Assembly (NCBI RefSeq): GCF_902806685.2
Contig: NC_048537.1
Span: 13,910,720-13,974,719 of the forward strand
Reading direction: 5' to 3'
From: Maniola hyperantus
Taxonomy: Eukaryota > Arthropoda > Insecta > Lepidoptera > Nymphalidae
Length of the DNA stretch: 64,000 bases
Shown: positions 23,936 to 35,727 of the stretch, piece after piece
How positions within the stretch are numbered: the first letter of the stretch is position 1
Layout of the letters: each line of letters opens with the position of its first letter
Position numbers and translations under genes: made by a program
The notes under the pieces: generated by a model
The model's input: the letters and a program-made list of their open reading frames with translations, nothing else
What the model was told of the DNA's origin: nothing
Database searches by the model: none

Positions 23936-24157
23936 TCTATAAGTATATATAAAAGGAAAAGCTGACTGATTGACTGATCTATCAACGCACAGCTTATACC
24001 ACTGGGCAGATCAGGCTGAAATTGGCATACAGTTAGCTATTATGACATAGGTATCCGCTAAAAAAGGATTTTTGAAAATTAAATCCCTAAGGGGATAAAA
24101 ATGGGGCTTTAAATTTGTGTAGTACACGTGGATGAAGCTGCGGGAATAAGTTGTTAG
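23936..24157 (+). mobile_element. Helitron-like element, family 2, worn 3' end
   Basis: Starts TCTATAAGTATATATAAAAG after an A; contains CAACGCACAGCTTATACC and CGCTAAAAAAGGATTTTTG. The 3' hairpin region reads CACGTGGATGAAGCTGCG and the end is TTAG rather than CTAG. Confidence 0.65.
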
Positions 24158-24835
24158 AAGATAAGAATTTAAATCATTGGTAAAAGAACATTATTTAAAA
24201 ATGAAATTAATAAAAATAAAGTAAAGCATAGTATTGGGGTCTCCACAAATAAAATAGTTAAGTTTAAGTTAATAAAAACTAAAGTTTTGCGATCCACTTA
24301 TATTCTACTTAGGTGTAGCTTCAAATCAAGAACGAATAGACATTTTCTAGGCAAACAACTTTGTTTAAATTATATAATTTTAAATCTTACTAAAACATTA
24401 AAAATGAAAAATGCCGACTGCTATAAAAACACACAGTTAATAAAAACTCATGAAAAATGGCTCACTTAAGTTTTTAACAACTTGTAAACATACGGAAGCT
24501 GTTAAGATATTTTAAACACTCAGTGAAGATAACAATAAAATGTGATAAAAGGAAAGTGCGAGCGTATAAATATGAGCCATTTATAAAAAGGTTTCCCTCT
24601 CAAGAAATAACGTTTGACGTTTGTACCGTAACATAAAGTATCGCTAAGTGTGGCCACACACTTGCGAATTTAGTTAAATAGGTATCCACACTAATATTTT
24701 AAGGTAAAGTTTGTAAGTTTGGATTTTGGATGTAGGAGGTACTTAATCTCCGAAACAAGTTATCCGACTTCAAAAAATATTTCAGTGATATAATATCTCC
24801 GAGAGGTATAGGCTAAGTCGCGGATAAAATCGAAA
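24158..24835. other. No gene seen
   Basis: A+T-rich; the ORF at 24287-24469 is low-complexity. Confidence 0.45.
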
Positions 24836-24881
24836 TCTAAATACATAAAAGGAAAAGGTGACTGACTGACTGACTGACTGA
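24836..24881 (+). mobile_element. Helitron-like 5' end, joined to a SINE head
   Basis: TCTAAATACATAAAAGG after an A is a clean family 2 5' end, followed by GTGACTGACTGACTGACTGA. The element then stops abruptly where antisense SINE sequence begins. Confidence 0.65.
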
Positions 24882-24953
24882 GATGCGTGCGCGGGATCGA
24901 AGCGCTACCTCTGATTAGGAGGTGGACGTCCTAACCACTAGGCTATCACAGCT
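24882..24953 (-). mobile_element. tRNA-like head of SINE family B
   Basis: Read on the minus strand: AAGCTGTGATAGCCTAG (A box region), GTGGTTAGGACGTCC, then a worn B box. Body and tail are absent, so only the tRNA-like part remains. Confidence 0.65.
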
Positions 24954-25055
24954 TAGTTATCCAACATGAAATAAATACATTTTGATTTTTTGTTGATAAG
25001 ATCTACACGATTATTGCTATACAGGCTGATCTATCTGTTATAACGTTGTTGGTAT

Positions 25056-25641
25056 AGTTCTTGCATTTCACGAAGGCCACTGTCTCATGTTTGTGTTTAA
25101 GTCGTATCGGTATACGTAAGGTACACTAAATGTGTGCGTTTGACAACGCTTGCTCGCGACTGATTGGTCCGACATGCACGCACACTTACGAAATGACCAT
25201 GTAAACGACGTTACTACAATTGGCTATTTGACTCCAATTTTTTTATTACTTTATTATAAACTAGGATAAAAATAACGACGTAAACTGAAAAAACTAATTA
25301 AATCGATCAAATAATAAAAAAGTTAGAAGCATTTAAATATTTCTGATTAGACAGAGATAGCAATATAGAATTATGACGTCATTTTGACAAATGCCATAGT
25401 AGCTTCGTGCGGTTTCATACAAATTTTCGTTTTGCGAGAAAGGGATAGAAGACTCTCCCACTCCAAAATTAAAATGCCTGTAACTTTGTAAATCTTTGTT
25501 GGATTTTAATATTTTTTTTAGCGTACGTCATTATTTTCATCCTAGTTTATAATAAAGTAATAATATTTATCAAATTCAAAAGTAGTAAAATACCCAATTA
25601 TTATTAGTAAAGTTCATTAACCTTCGTGAATTGCAAGAACT
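25056..25641. mobile_element. Foldback element with two nested arm pairs
   Basis: Outer arms AGTTCTTGCATTTCACGAAGG and its near-complement at 25621-25641. A second pair of about 37 bases at 25245-25281 and 25522-25560 shares TTTATTATAAACTAGGAT. Overall 586 bp, non-coding. Confidence 0.7.
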
Positions 25642-25649
25642 GTAAGCTG

Positions 25650-27009
25650 GCACGTGTGTGTTTGCTCTAAAATATCGCGATCGCTAACACTTCCAGTTTG
25701 TTCACAAGTGAAACCGCGCATGCGCATCTACCCACACACGCGCGGGTGTAACGATGTAATTACAATTATTGACAATGTGTGCGTGAGCTCTCATTTCTGC
25801 ATAGAGAGACAAGTTGATTGGAATAAAGTACTACCTACTACATTGTTTTGAAGGTATCTTATGTATGTAATTATTGTTACGTGATATGAATTGGTCCGAA
25901 TATTTGAATAGATATATTATAATATGTTATATGGCTAGAGAGTGGAGCTGAAAGCTTTTTAATTGGTTATTTCGAACCGTTAAAAAAAGTCAACACACTC
26001 GTATGGCTCTACATTAGAAAATAAATAATGTTAAATAACTCTAACTCAGTGCATGATTTGACGTTAAAAGAGTGTGACCAAAGTGACGCATCTTTTATAA
26101 AATGGTACAAAATAAATTCAACTTTATATCAATACGAAAACACACCAGTGAAGCGAAATGGAAAAGGGGGACAGAGACGCACGTCGATTAGTTTGCGTTT
26201 TGTTGAATTGGTTGCTTTGCTCATAAACATGTATATTTCGTAATCATTTTTAATAAGACACGTCGCGGTCGCATCTTGTTTATTCCAAAGCGCCATGAGC
26301 CTAACTTTCCTAAAAAAATATTTTTGCTCTTTGCCTTTGATAAACTTAACTGTAAATGAAAACAATGCGGTTTCGGCAAAAAAAATGCAGTAGGTATGTT
26401 TCTGTAATTATTTAGGTAATGTGCTTAAATAAGTACTTAAAAAGATGAACTCATTTTGATAAGATTTTATACCCTTGAGAGAAGTAATTCTCGGGTAGGT
26501 GGACTTTATGTCCACATGACCTTTGATGTACATGGTCATTCAACTGATTTGATCTCTACTCGACAATAACACCTTACATATTTTTTGTCACCCGTAAAAC
26601 AGTGTACAAAAATATTGACGTGGGTTCCGTGATCCGTCTAGGTACAATATTATGTTTCAGTAATCAGTGTAAAGTGACATTGTAACTACATGAAGTTGTG
26701 GTCTTCATTTTGTAAGGCATAGCGTTTATTATTGATTGCTAAAACGAATAATTGATTTCTGTACAATATTAATTAGAAAATTCCATTCGTTAATTAAGTG
26801 CGACTATGTCCGTTTCTTTAATCAGAAACTATCAATTAGAGTTGTTCGTTATCTTTTTTTAAAAAAAAGTAAAAATGTATTTCCGAAAACTTTGAAATCG
26901 AGATTTAGCTTTGGGTTTAGAATTTAGATAATTATGCAAATTCCAATTCTTCGTATCTGTGTTTGTTATCTGATTGTAATCGTAAACGATTTATAAAATC
27001 ATCCGAATG
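25650..27009. other. No gene seen
   Basis: A+T-rich with a CpG-containing stretch at 25715-25750. ORFs at 26028 and 26129 overlap on opposite strands and have no support. Confidence 0.4.
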
Positions 27010-27172
27010 TATAGTCCGCGACAGGTTGAGATGGCAATCGGGAAGGAACGCCCCCGCACACGCGCACAGCCCCCGCGCTAACCTAGTGCGGGCGTGCGCG
27101 GGTGACGTGCGGGAGTGCGGGGCGTCCCCTGCCTCATACCCCGATTGCCATCCCGACCTGTCTCATACTATA
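27010..27172. mobile_element. GC-rich palindromic MITE-like element, copy 2
   Basis: Starts TATAGTCCGCGACAGG and ends ACCTGTCTCATACTATA; arms share GAGATGGCAATCGGG. The centre reads CGCGCACAGCCCCCGCGC and a mirrored GTGCGCGGGTGACG. The ORF over it is a shadow. Confidence 0.8.
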
Positions 27173-27692
27173 TTTTTATCGCTTATCGGCGAAGGAAAAC
27201 ATTTTAAACCTGCATAATATGGAGGAAATAGGTTTGAAAAATCCGCAGTCGAACCTGTTTAGTTAATAATATGAGATTATTACCTAAGGCTTAGGCAAAT
27301 TCAAGGCGTGACAAATGTTATGGCTTTAGGACTGGATGACATATAGAATGCGCGCGTATATTATGCACTTACGATTAAAAATACAAACTGAAAAAATTAG
27401 CCGCGGCTGCGCATATTTTTTTAAGTATGTACCTACCTATGTTCAAAGCTTTAATAGTGATTGCATTTTGATAAACTCAGACATTCGTAACTTTTTATTC
27501 TTTGGCTGAATATCTATAATCGAAGTGCTAACCGTCACTTCACTTTCTTTCTTCTAAGGCTGGGTGCGCATTGACTATCGCCTGACCGTTTAGTCTCTCT
27601 TACAGCTATAGCGTCTAAACAAGAAGCGTAAGCTCTCAAGCTACTATAAAATGGTCAAATGCTTCCGAGTATTGCCCCCGAGCGTACCTCTT
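27173..27692. other. No gene seen
   Basis: A+T-rich with no recognised repeat. Confidence 0.45.
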
Positions 27693-27999
27693 ATCATGAT
27701 CAACCCATCGCCGTCCCACTGCTGAGCACGGTCTCCTTTCAAAATATAGGTTTTGGCCATAGTCTGCCGCGCTGGCGGATGTCAGTGCGGATTGACAGAC
27801 TTCACACAGCTTTGAGAACATTATAAAGAACTCTCAGGCATGCAGATTTCCTCACGATGTTTTCCTTCAGCGTTAAAGCAAGTGATTTTAATTGCTTAAA
27901 TCGCACATAACTGCGAAAAGTTAGAGGTGTGTGCCCGGGACGGAACCCCTGACCTCCGAATAGAAGGCCGATGTCTTAACCACTAGGCTTTCACCACTT
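27693..27999 (-). mobile_element. tRNA-derived SINE, family B, near full length
   Basis: Head at the high end with CTAGTGGTTAAGACATCG and a worn B box (GGTTCCGTCCC); body with GTTATGTGCGATTTAAG, CATCGTGAGGAAATC and CACCGGC-like blocks; the 3' end at the low side reads GGTTGATCATGATAAG. Complete copies should carry an ATGATG tail (see 36866). Confidence 0.8.
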
Positions 28000-28446
28000 T
28001 ATCTTAAAGCTTCTAATCGTTCAGATTTTGACAAGAAGTGATCGCTCAGGCGAAGGAGTCAATGAGCGTGTAGCCTAAAAATAAAAGTTTAACAGTCGCA
28101 ATGTTTTTATTAGTTTGTGAAGTATGATGGAAATCAACTACAATTATAACTGGACCTCCAAATGTTTAAATGAATCTTCAAAGGAGAGGTCAATTTAAAT
28201 TAGTCAATGTCATGAAGTAATCATGTTTTCGGTTGCATAACTCCGGTGCGAAAGTACATTTCTCCGGTGTATACGAAATGTTCGAAACTCGATTTCTCGC
28301 TGACTTTGCATATATGTGGCAAAGTTATGTTTGTTAATGATTTAATAATTTTATGTTATGAAAAAATATGGCTTCTTTCGCGTGGATATATTATAGATAT
28401 GTTTTGTTTTTTTTGATTTTTCGGGATAAAACGTCATTTTTTTTAA
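28000..28446. other. No gene seen
   Basis: A+T-rich; no structure recognised. Confidence 0.45.
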
Positions 28447-28519
28447 AGAATATTAGCCAAGTTTGTCATAATGTTTTTTAATACCTATTCACCTTTCCCC
28501 TCCAAATAAGCGTAAGAGC
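28447..28519 (-). mobile_element. SINE family C fragment
   Basis: AATATTAGCCAAGTTTGTCA followed by CACCTTTCCCCTCCAA and TAAGCGTAA is the reverse complement of the 3' half of the SINE at 14539-14700. Confidence 0.6.
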
Positions 28520-28814
28520 TACCGCGCATCACGATCAATTTCCGTATCTCTTAGTTATCATTATTTTAGTTTTCTATCTATCTATATTTTATATATCTAT
28601 CACTTAGTTATTATCATTATTTTTCTCTGATTGTTCGTCAATCGCACTAACAGTCTAACTGAACGGAATAGATATTTTTATTTGTAGGAACAGAATATAT
28701 AGGTAGATATTAGATACGTTTCCTATCTGTTAGACCGAGCAGTCGAACAGATCGGATTTCTTTCCAGATTCTTTGATCAATCGAACTGGTAGTCAGAACG
28801 AAATGGATGGAAAA

Positions 28815-28943
28815 TGTAGCTATTTCAGGGTCTAAGCTATCTCTATTCTAAATTTTAGCCAAATCGGTTCAGTCATTGTGGCGTAAAGGAGTAACAAACA
28901 TCCAAACATCCAAACTTTCATAATATTTATTATATCATTAGGA
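28815..28943 (-). mobile_element. Helitron-like 5' part, family 1
   Basis: Minus strand starts TCCTAATGATATAATAAAT after an A; shares AACAAACATCCAAACATCC with 22056 and 49794. The CTAG half is missing. Confidence 0.6.
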
Positions 28944-29330
28944 TAATTCTGTGGGAAAACTTCTAATTAATTTAAATTCATAAGACAAAAAAATGTAAAA
29001 AAACAAATAGCTGTGAATTTCCATACTTAAAAGTTAGGTTTAGACCTAAAATTCATAATCAAATTCAAGTCAAGCATTAAATTACAATTTAGTATTAGAT
29101 TTCCAGGTATCATCGATCGAAATATAAATGTAAATCTGGGCATTGAACCTACTAATGGATGTAATAATTATAAATCAAAAAATATAATAATAATACCTCT
29201 GTTTTTATATTTTAAAATAACGTTAGGTAAGTAGTAAATCCTGGTAATTTTTTAAGGACTTATTCTTAAAACCAAAAGTCAATGTTACTCGAAATAAATC
29301 TGGTAAATAAATAAATGAGTTTATTTATTA

Positions 29331-29519
29331 CTAGCTGCCCCGGTGAACTTCGTACCGCCTAACAGTCGATTCAAATTTTTAAAATTTTTCTCACCGTAAG
29401 AACCCCTCGTACTTCAAGGAATATTATAAAAAAAGAATTAGCGAAATCGGTTCAGCCGTTCCCAAGATTTGCGATCAGCAACACATTTAGCGATTCATTT
29501 TTATATAATATAGAGAAGA
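29331..29519 (-). mobile_element. Helitron-like element, family 3
   Basis: Plus strand begins CTAGCTGCCCCGGTGAACTT, which mirrors the 3' end of the element at 44529-45287. In minus orientation it starts TCTTCTCTATATTATATAAA after an A. The 3' hairpin region is GGCGGTACGAAGTTCACC. 189 bp, non-coding. Confidence 0.65.
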
Positions 29520-29919
29520 TATGCGGTATTTAAATAAGTAGAATGAGTAGTAAGGTCTAATATTCTTGCTACTTAACGCACTCTATACGTAAGTAACGTA
29601 ATATTCTGTTAGTAAGTAATATGTAGTACGTATTCAGTGCACATACAGTGTATACCGAAATTAAGACATTGTTTTCGTTGATCTAGTAAACTGTAGTTAC
29701 ATAAAGTGGATTGCTGCAGAAAGTGAGTAATCAATTAGAGTTGGTATGCTGGTGCTCTGTTTCGCGCTCACACGTTTTTGTTGACATTATGAACTACAGC
29801 GAGGCTGGTAAATAAAGAGTAAAAGTGTGACTTTGTTATTAACTATTTGTCATTATAAACAAGTATTTCGATTTGAACGCGAGGCTTATGATTTCGCATT
29901 ATACAAAAACAAACCTCAT

Positions 29920-30035
29920 GTTTTCGTTCATTGTTAAAGCAAGCAAGCGATATTACTAATTGATTAAAACGTACATAACTCTGAAAATTCAGAAATGCGT
30001 GCTCGAGATCGAACCCATCGAAATGAGGCCGACGA
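29920..30035 (-). mobile_element. SINE family B fragment, degraded
   Basis: ACGTACATAACTCTGAAAA, GCGTGCTCGAGATCGAACCC and AGGCCGACG follow the order of family B body and head, but with many changes. The 80-residue minus ORF is a shadow. Confidence 0.55.
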
Positions 30036-30066
30036 CGACGCGACGTCTCGAGCACTATGTTGTGTT

Positions 30067-30110
30067 TAGTGAAATGTGATGTCAAATGTTTATGACGTCA
30101 CATTTCACTA
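30067..30110. repeat. 18-bp hairpin
   Basis: TAGTGAAATGTGATGTCA, 8-base loop, then TGACGTCACATTTCACTA; 17 of 18 positions pair. Not linked to a terminator or gene end that I can see. Confidence 0.85.
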
Positions 30111-30426
30111 TTTCATTATATTATCATAAGCTTGATGTTTAATAAAGAGTTGCTGATTTGATAAATTAGCAACATCCTCATTCTGTCTAAGTACCTTTGG
30201 CTTAGCTTCTGCGTGTTGTATGCTTATAATCGTTCGGACTTAATGGTCGAATCTACTAACCACGAAAACCAGACAGAACAAATTTGAAACCTACCGCAAT
30301 GTTTATTTAATCTTCCTATTACATAATCACCCTGGCTTCAGCATACAAGCTTAGTTAGTGCTAAGCCTTAGAAAAGCAAATATTTATGAGCTTTTGACTT
30401 TTGTTTACACAGTGAAAAAAACCCAA

Positions 30427-30907
30427 TGTGCTTAGTATGAGATTTTACATCTAACTAACGTTGAATAACTCGAGCGTTGAAACATTCACCGTTAAAGTAA
30501 TAAAATAGACCATTTATTTATATTATTATTTTTATACCCGATTAATTTTCAAGCTGCAAAAAGTAGTTTATCTCTTATCTTTATTTAGCTGTCGCCAAAA
30601 ACGTGTGTATTTTTAAAAACTAATGGTTCTAAAAAGAAATGCCTCGTGGGACCGCAAACTTTTTTTGGAAAAATCAGTTTTTCTAAGTTCCCATGCTTTT
30701 AAACTATTTTTTGCATCGCTGATTCTGATCGCTTTTTTTGATATATATAGAACGGTAACAGTCACTGCTCCAAACGTTAAGAAATTAAAATTAGTGGTAC
30801 TGAATTTTTAATCTCTAGGCCCACTTAACACAGACGCGGGCGCGAGTATTTCGCCTTTCGAATTCTATCAACATTGGTGAGATATAAAAACTCGTACTAA
30901 GAACACA
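30427..30907. mobile_element. Foldback element, GTGCTTAGTA family, copy 1
   Basis: Left end TGTGCTTAGTATGAGATTTT and right end complementary to it (TACTAAGAACACA), with longer imperfect arms containing ACTCGAGCGTTGAAACATT. About 480 bp. A relative lies at 50989-51286. The ORF at 30623-30811 is inside and is probably spurious. Confidence 0.7.
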
Positions 30908-31316
30908 GGCCAAAATATTACGAATAACGTAACATAAACTTCACATTGTAAAATCGTTAATTATATTTTTCTCATTACAGGTACCTAACTCGAATAAACA
31001 ACAAACAATGCATCCAGGAAGGTAGTGTAAGCGGATATTTGAGTATATTTCACACGTATAAAAAAAAATATAATGCATTCATTGTGGCCGTTAAGCGTTT
31101 GTTTTGAAATCTCTTCAAGAAAATTTTCCCAAGCAAAAGGTTAATAGTTAAAATCATCTTTAGATTACTTGGCGACGTTATTAAGTTGGCTGTGCATTAC
31201 GTCAACACATTATACCTAGTCTTTTATGGTGGGAAATGTGTCAATTTCGTATGTACCTCCTTTGAATCGAGGTGCTTTTATGCAAAGCAATTATAATTAC
31301 ACAGTTGATCGAGAGC

Positions 31317-31388
31317 GAGACCGTGGCCGAATGGTCAAGGCATCGGGCGCGAACCCAGAAGATGCAGGTTCGATTCCTGCCGGTCACG
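31317..31388 (+). tRNA. tRNA-like gene or pseudogene (CGA in the anticodon position)
   Basis: A 72-base stretch folds into a cloverleaf: acceptor GAGACCG with CGGTCAC (one A-A mismatch at pair 2), D stem GCC/GGC, anticodon stem TCGGG/CCAGA (one mismatch), 4-base variable loop, and a perfect T stem GCAGG/CCTGC with TTCGATT. A box TGGCCGAATGG and B box GGTTCGATTCC are intact. The loop CGCGAAC has G where U33 is expected, which argues against function. D and T arms look like insect tRNA-Arg or tRNA-Ser; the short variable loop disfavours Ser. Most likely a pseudogene or a SINE head without body. Confidence 0.45.
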
Positions 31389-31789
31389 CAATTTTTGATA
31401 TGTATTTAAAATTATTTAGTAAATCTACTAAGATCCCAACTGTCTTCCCCAGATAAGTCACGTAATGCTTCTAAAGTACCTAATTATTTTTGAAAAATAG
31501 GTATATGTCATCATGGCTAAAAGTAATAGAAGTTAAAAATATTTTTCTCAAGATCTCGATATTCGATACTTTTGAATGGTTGTATCATATTAATTTTTAT
31601 GGCCAATAAATTAGCGGAGATGCGTCAAATGGTTTTGTAACTGTAAAATAGAGTCAGTGACCACTGTCCAGTATCCAGCGTCCTCTAATATTATATTTTA
31701 TTTTTATAATTCTCTATGATGTATCTAATAATGTATTTTTTAGTCAAATATTTTTGTAAACTATTTCATAATTATTAAGCTTATTTTAA

Positions 31790-32008
31790 TCATACCCTGC
31801 TAATTATAAATGCGAAAGTTTGTTTGTTGGTTTGTTCTTCTATCACGCCGCAAGGGAGCAACGGATCGTCGTGATTTTTTGCATGGATATAGTTAAAGAC
31901 CATGAGAATGACATGAGAGCTCTTTATACTCTGGAAAATTAAAGAGTTCCCACGGGATTTTTAAAATAGCTGTAAGTCCACGCAGACGTAGTGGTAGATA
32001 TTACCTAG
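31790..32008 (+). mobile_element. Helitron-like element, family 1
   Basis: Starts TCATACCCTGCTAATTATA after an A and ends GATATTACCTAG before a T. Blocks CGGATCGTCGTGATTTTTT and AGAGTTCCCACGGGATT match family 1. The 3' hairpin has decayed (CACGCAGACGTAGTGG). Confidence 0.7.
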
Positions 32009-34868
32009 TAGAGGAATAGACCTAATTAGAAAATCAGTTGTGACTGTCAGTATTTTCAAAGCTTTTGCTGCATCGTAATCTTCATAGTTGAAGGTTGAGA
32101 CAGCGTCCATTAATTCATAATGTTGGGGATTTTCATTGGATAAATAATCAAGTGGTGAGCTTTCACATCGTTCCGCATAGATAATCATTAGTTTTTTTAG
32201 GAACATAATGTACCTACTTAAAACTTGAAAACGTACTTGAACTGTTATAAAAATATTGCCTTAAAAATAATGTATTAGAAACTATTTTATAATCATTAAA
32301 GCATCCTAACCACTCCTTATAGCGAAATCCGAAATCACGCAAGAATTAAATTATTTTTATTCCTGCAAATAAAAACGTTCAATTTTAATAATAATTACAA
32401 AAATATAAGAACAATCATAATTGTTTATAAAAATAATCCAGCAAGAGGATTTCAATTTTTTCAAAGAAAATTCGTCCGCAAAACAATTATTACCATGTCA
32501 CGCATAAAGCAACGTTTTGCAAACATGTGCCTAAGTTTTTCTACCAATACATCAGATCAGGGTTATCATGGGAACCGTAGGCCAAGGTTGAATATGAGTG
32601 TTTGTTAAATATACATGTCACATCATGGGTTTGCGCAATGGCCGGTTATACATATCTTTTTATGTACCATCAGCAACTAAATGCTTGGTTAACTTATAAT
32701 AATTTCATAAATGTTGGTTTAAAAATTGATTCGGCTTACGATTGACTTGGAAGTTATAAAGACTAAAAGAATTTGTTTACAACTCAAATATTATAATATC
32801 CCTGCAAACAGCTGATCGCAGAAATGAACTCGTAAAAACTTCTGTGAACTTGCAGGACCGTTTGAATGTTTCTCAAGTAGGTAGCCAATATACTGAAAGA
32901 ATCTATGGCACTAACTATCTGGAACTATATACATACATACCTATACTAGTATTTATCAAGTTGAGATTTATTTAACACGCTGTTTTAATTCTAAGATTTT
33001 GTTGCTGACGTTACATGCAAAAGTTTATTCAAATTCACATCTCGTGCTTCCAGAAACCAGTTTGTTTCGTGTGGGTTAATTTTATGAATTTGGTCAGTTT
33101 AACAACTTCGGAATTATCTTTTGAAACCACGTCTATCTAATCCATATGAGATTTATATACCTAAGTTTGCAAAATGTTACAAAGTTTAATTAACATAAAG
33201 AGAGAACCACATCATTAACACCAGAAAACAAAAGTTATAGTTTAAAGAATTATTTCACTGAAAGGTATTTTACTGTTAATAATGCAAATGACTTAGATCC
33301 CGGGATCTCCAAGTTAGAACACCGAGAAAAAATGAGACCTAACATGCTTAAAATAATAAATGAAAATAGCATACCAAAAGAATCTTCAGCCTTAAAATGT
33401 ATTTGTAGTACTGGCCATTGTATAAAGCATGATCATAATATTTCAATGCTATTGTGTTTACAACAAATGTTACTGCAGGGAAAAGCGTGAATTTTCAATG
33501 AAATATAGAACCTATTGTTAATGTAGTAAGACTATGGAATATTTATGTTTTAACCGATTTGAGGCCTTCAGTGTGTTAGCGGAGTAAAGAATTAGAAGCT
33601 AAATGCCGATTGCAAAACGCTAATGGTACGCAAGTTCGTTTTGAAGAAGCATTTGTGATGATACATCTTGTTGAATTTATTTGTTTACATTAAGTAAATA
33701 TTTGTATTGGTAATTGATTCGATCATTGGTGTTAAGCTTGTGAACTTGGTAAATAAATATTTTTTTCGACTGTTTTATGCAGGTTTATAAGAAAACGTTG
33801 GTTCAAGTGATAACTTCTTTATTTATTTTGGAGTTATCAAATCACTACAAATTGATAAGTTTCGCTATGGTTATTTCAATTACTTAATGAATTGCACTGT
33901 AGTATTTTTGTCGTCTTGTTATTTGTTTTCCTCAAATCCATTGAAGATTTGAATAGTTTTTTTTCCAACAAACCCCCTGATCTTTATATGGCGGGGTCCT
34001 TAAATTTGGATAGTCACAGATTAAATTAAAAATAAGTTAGCCGTGAAAATATTTCGTTAAGTTTTTGTAGACCGAATTGCTTTCTAGGTTAATCGTATGC
34101 AATTTCTGCGAAGATGGTACTTTTATTTTATATGGCAAAGTCAAAGCTACGTTGATCGATTTGTCCTCTAGGATTCTTAGAATCATCTGTGTCAAAGAAT
34201 TCTGTTTCTTTCCTTAAATGTTCAGTGTTTATCTTTATGTAACAACTTATAAGGATTATTCACGTAATGTTTATCTTGGAATTGAAGATAACATAATGTT
34301 ATTATTTTTAACCTTTGACATGTTTTTATCGAGCAGCTAATTTAATGTCGCACTTGTAACCAATAAAATACATATATCATTTTTTTCTAACAGTAGGTAC
34401 AGTACAGTAGTATGTTAATAAGGGGAGTAGGTTTCAGATCCTCCCAAAATAAAATAATATAGTGAAATAATTTTTAAAATCTACGATGATCTAAGGACTG
34501 TGATCTGGCAACATTATTGTCCTAGATCTAATAGGAATTTAATATAAAAGAAATTTTTGATGATTTCACTTTATGATATTTCGAACTCCGCATGCAGTAT
34601 CTGTAAAAATAGGTTTACAGTAGCTACAATGTAAACCTGTTCGCTGCATTTTAAAACACGCACATTATTTGCTTAATACGCGTAACCTCGTTAATACCTC
34701 GTAATGGCTTGTGAACCTACATTAAAATGTCAGTATAATTCAATTAACACTAAACACCAGCTAAGGTTAAATAACGCGATGATTATATATTAGTACACTG
34801 CACAGTTGGGTGCCACTTCAACCATAAAGCTACTAAAAACTGATTATCTTTTGAGGGAGTGTACCTAA
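32009..34868. other. No gene seen
   Basis: Nearly 3 kb of A+T-rich DNA with the fewest recognisable repeats in the window. The minus ORF at 31961-32206 starts here and runs into the Helitron-like element, so it is not credible. A GATCCCGGGATC palindrome occurs at 33297-33308. Confidence 0.45.
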
Positions 34869-34905
34869 GTGCGAAAATCCTCAGGTTTTGTGAGGATTTT
34901 CGTAC
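34869..34905. repeat. 15-bp hairpin
   Basis: GTGCGAAAATCCTCA, 7-base loop, TGAGGATTTTCGTAC; 14 of 15 positions pair perfectly. Short and isolated. Confidence 0.85.
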
Positions 34906-35128
34906 CTATAATATAGTCACCTATTTAGTACGAGATACATGATATAAACGGCCTTTGCCCATTCTATTAAACGTGTTAACCAAATGAAAAGTTTTTTTTT
35001 CGTAATACGTATTACCAACGAACATGCCGTACTTCAGGGGTGTTCTTCGTATTTTCTGGCCTAACACAATCAGGAATGAAGACATGTTGGAAGTATACAA
35101 GCAAAGGTCTTTTTTTACTTTTTTTGTT

Positions 35129-35482
35129 CAGATACAAGTTAGATCGGGACTGCAATCTCACCTGGTGGCACAGAATAATATAATAGTACTGTCGGTAAGT
35201 GATGATGCAATCTAAGATTGAAGCGGGCAAACCTGTAAATGCCATGGCAGTTTTCATGAAACCCATGCCCCTTTGGTTTCTACATGGCACCGTACCGGAA
35301 TGCTAAATCGCTTAGCGGCACGGCTTTGCCGGTAGGGTGGTAACTAGCTACGGCTGAAGCCTCCCACCGGATCAGACCAGACATTTAGAAATTATAAAAT
35401 TCCAAACCCCTGCCAGGAATCGAACCTGGGACCTCCCATAAATAAGACCACAGGCGCATTACCACTGCGCCAGGGAGGTCGT
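35129..35482 (-). mobile_element. tRNA-derived SINE, family A, full copy
   Basis: Read on the minus strand: GACCTCCCTGGCGCAGTGG with a good A box, B box GGTTCGATTCC, then CGTAGCTAGTTACCACCC, ACCGGCAAAGCCGTGCC and the 3' end GCAGTCCCGATC...AACTTGTATC. It includes an A+T-rich insertion within the 3' part (about 35171-35195). The opposed ORFs here are shadows. Confidence 0.85.
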
Positions 35483-35634
35483 GAAAAACTTTGAGGCATC
35501 AAGTATATTTTGAGGCTGACATACATAAATGTAAAAGCCTGTTAATAAAAGATTTAAAAAAAAAAAAAAGTATATTTTGCGAAGACAGGAGGGAAATCAG
35601 CTCAAGTGGCGTTCCAAAGGCCACCAACAACTAG

Positions 35635-35727
35635 AGGTCAATTGAGGCAGACCTTAAAAGAGTGGGATTCTCGTGGACCCTTATTAAGGCAGTAGCCAAA
35701 GAAGGTCTTACTTCCACGGGGAAATAA
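35635..35727 (+). pseudogene. Possible LINE ORF2 C-terminal remnant
   Basis: The frame reads RSIEADLKRVGFSWTLIKAV then AKEGLTSTGK and stop. 'D(L/M)KRVGL.W..' followed by an Ala/Lys run is reminiscent of the C-termini of RTE-like ORF2 proteins. No upstream ORF2 sequence is visible. Confidence 0.3.
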
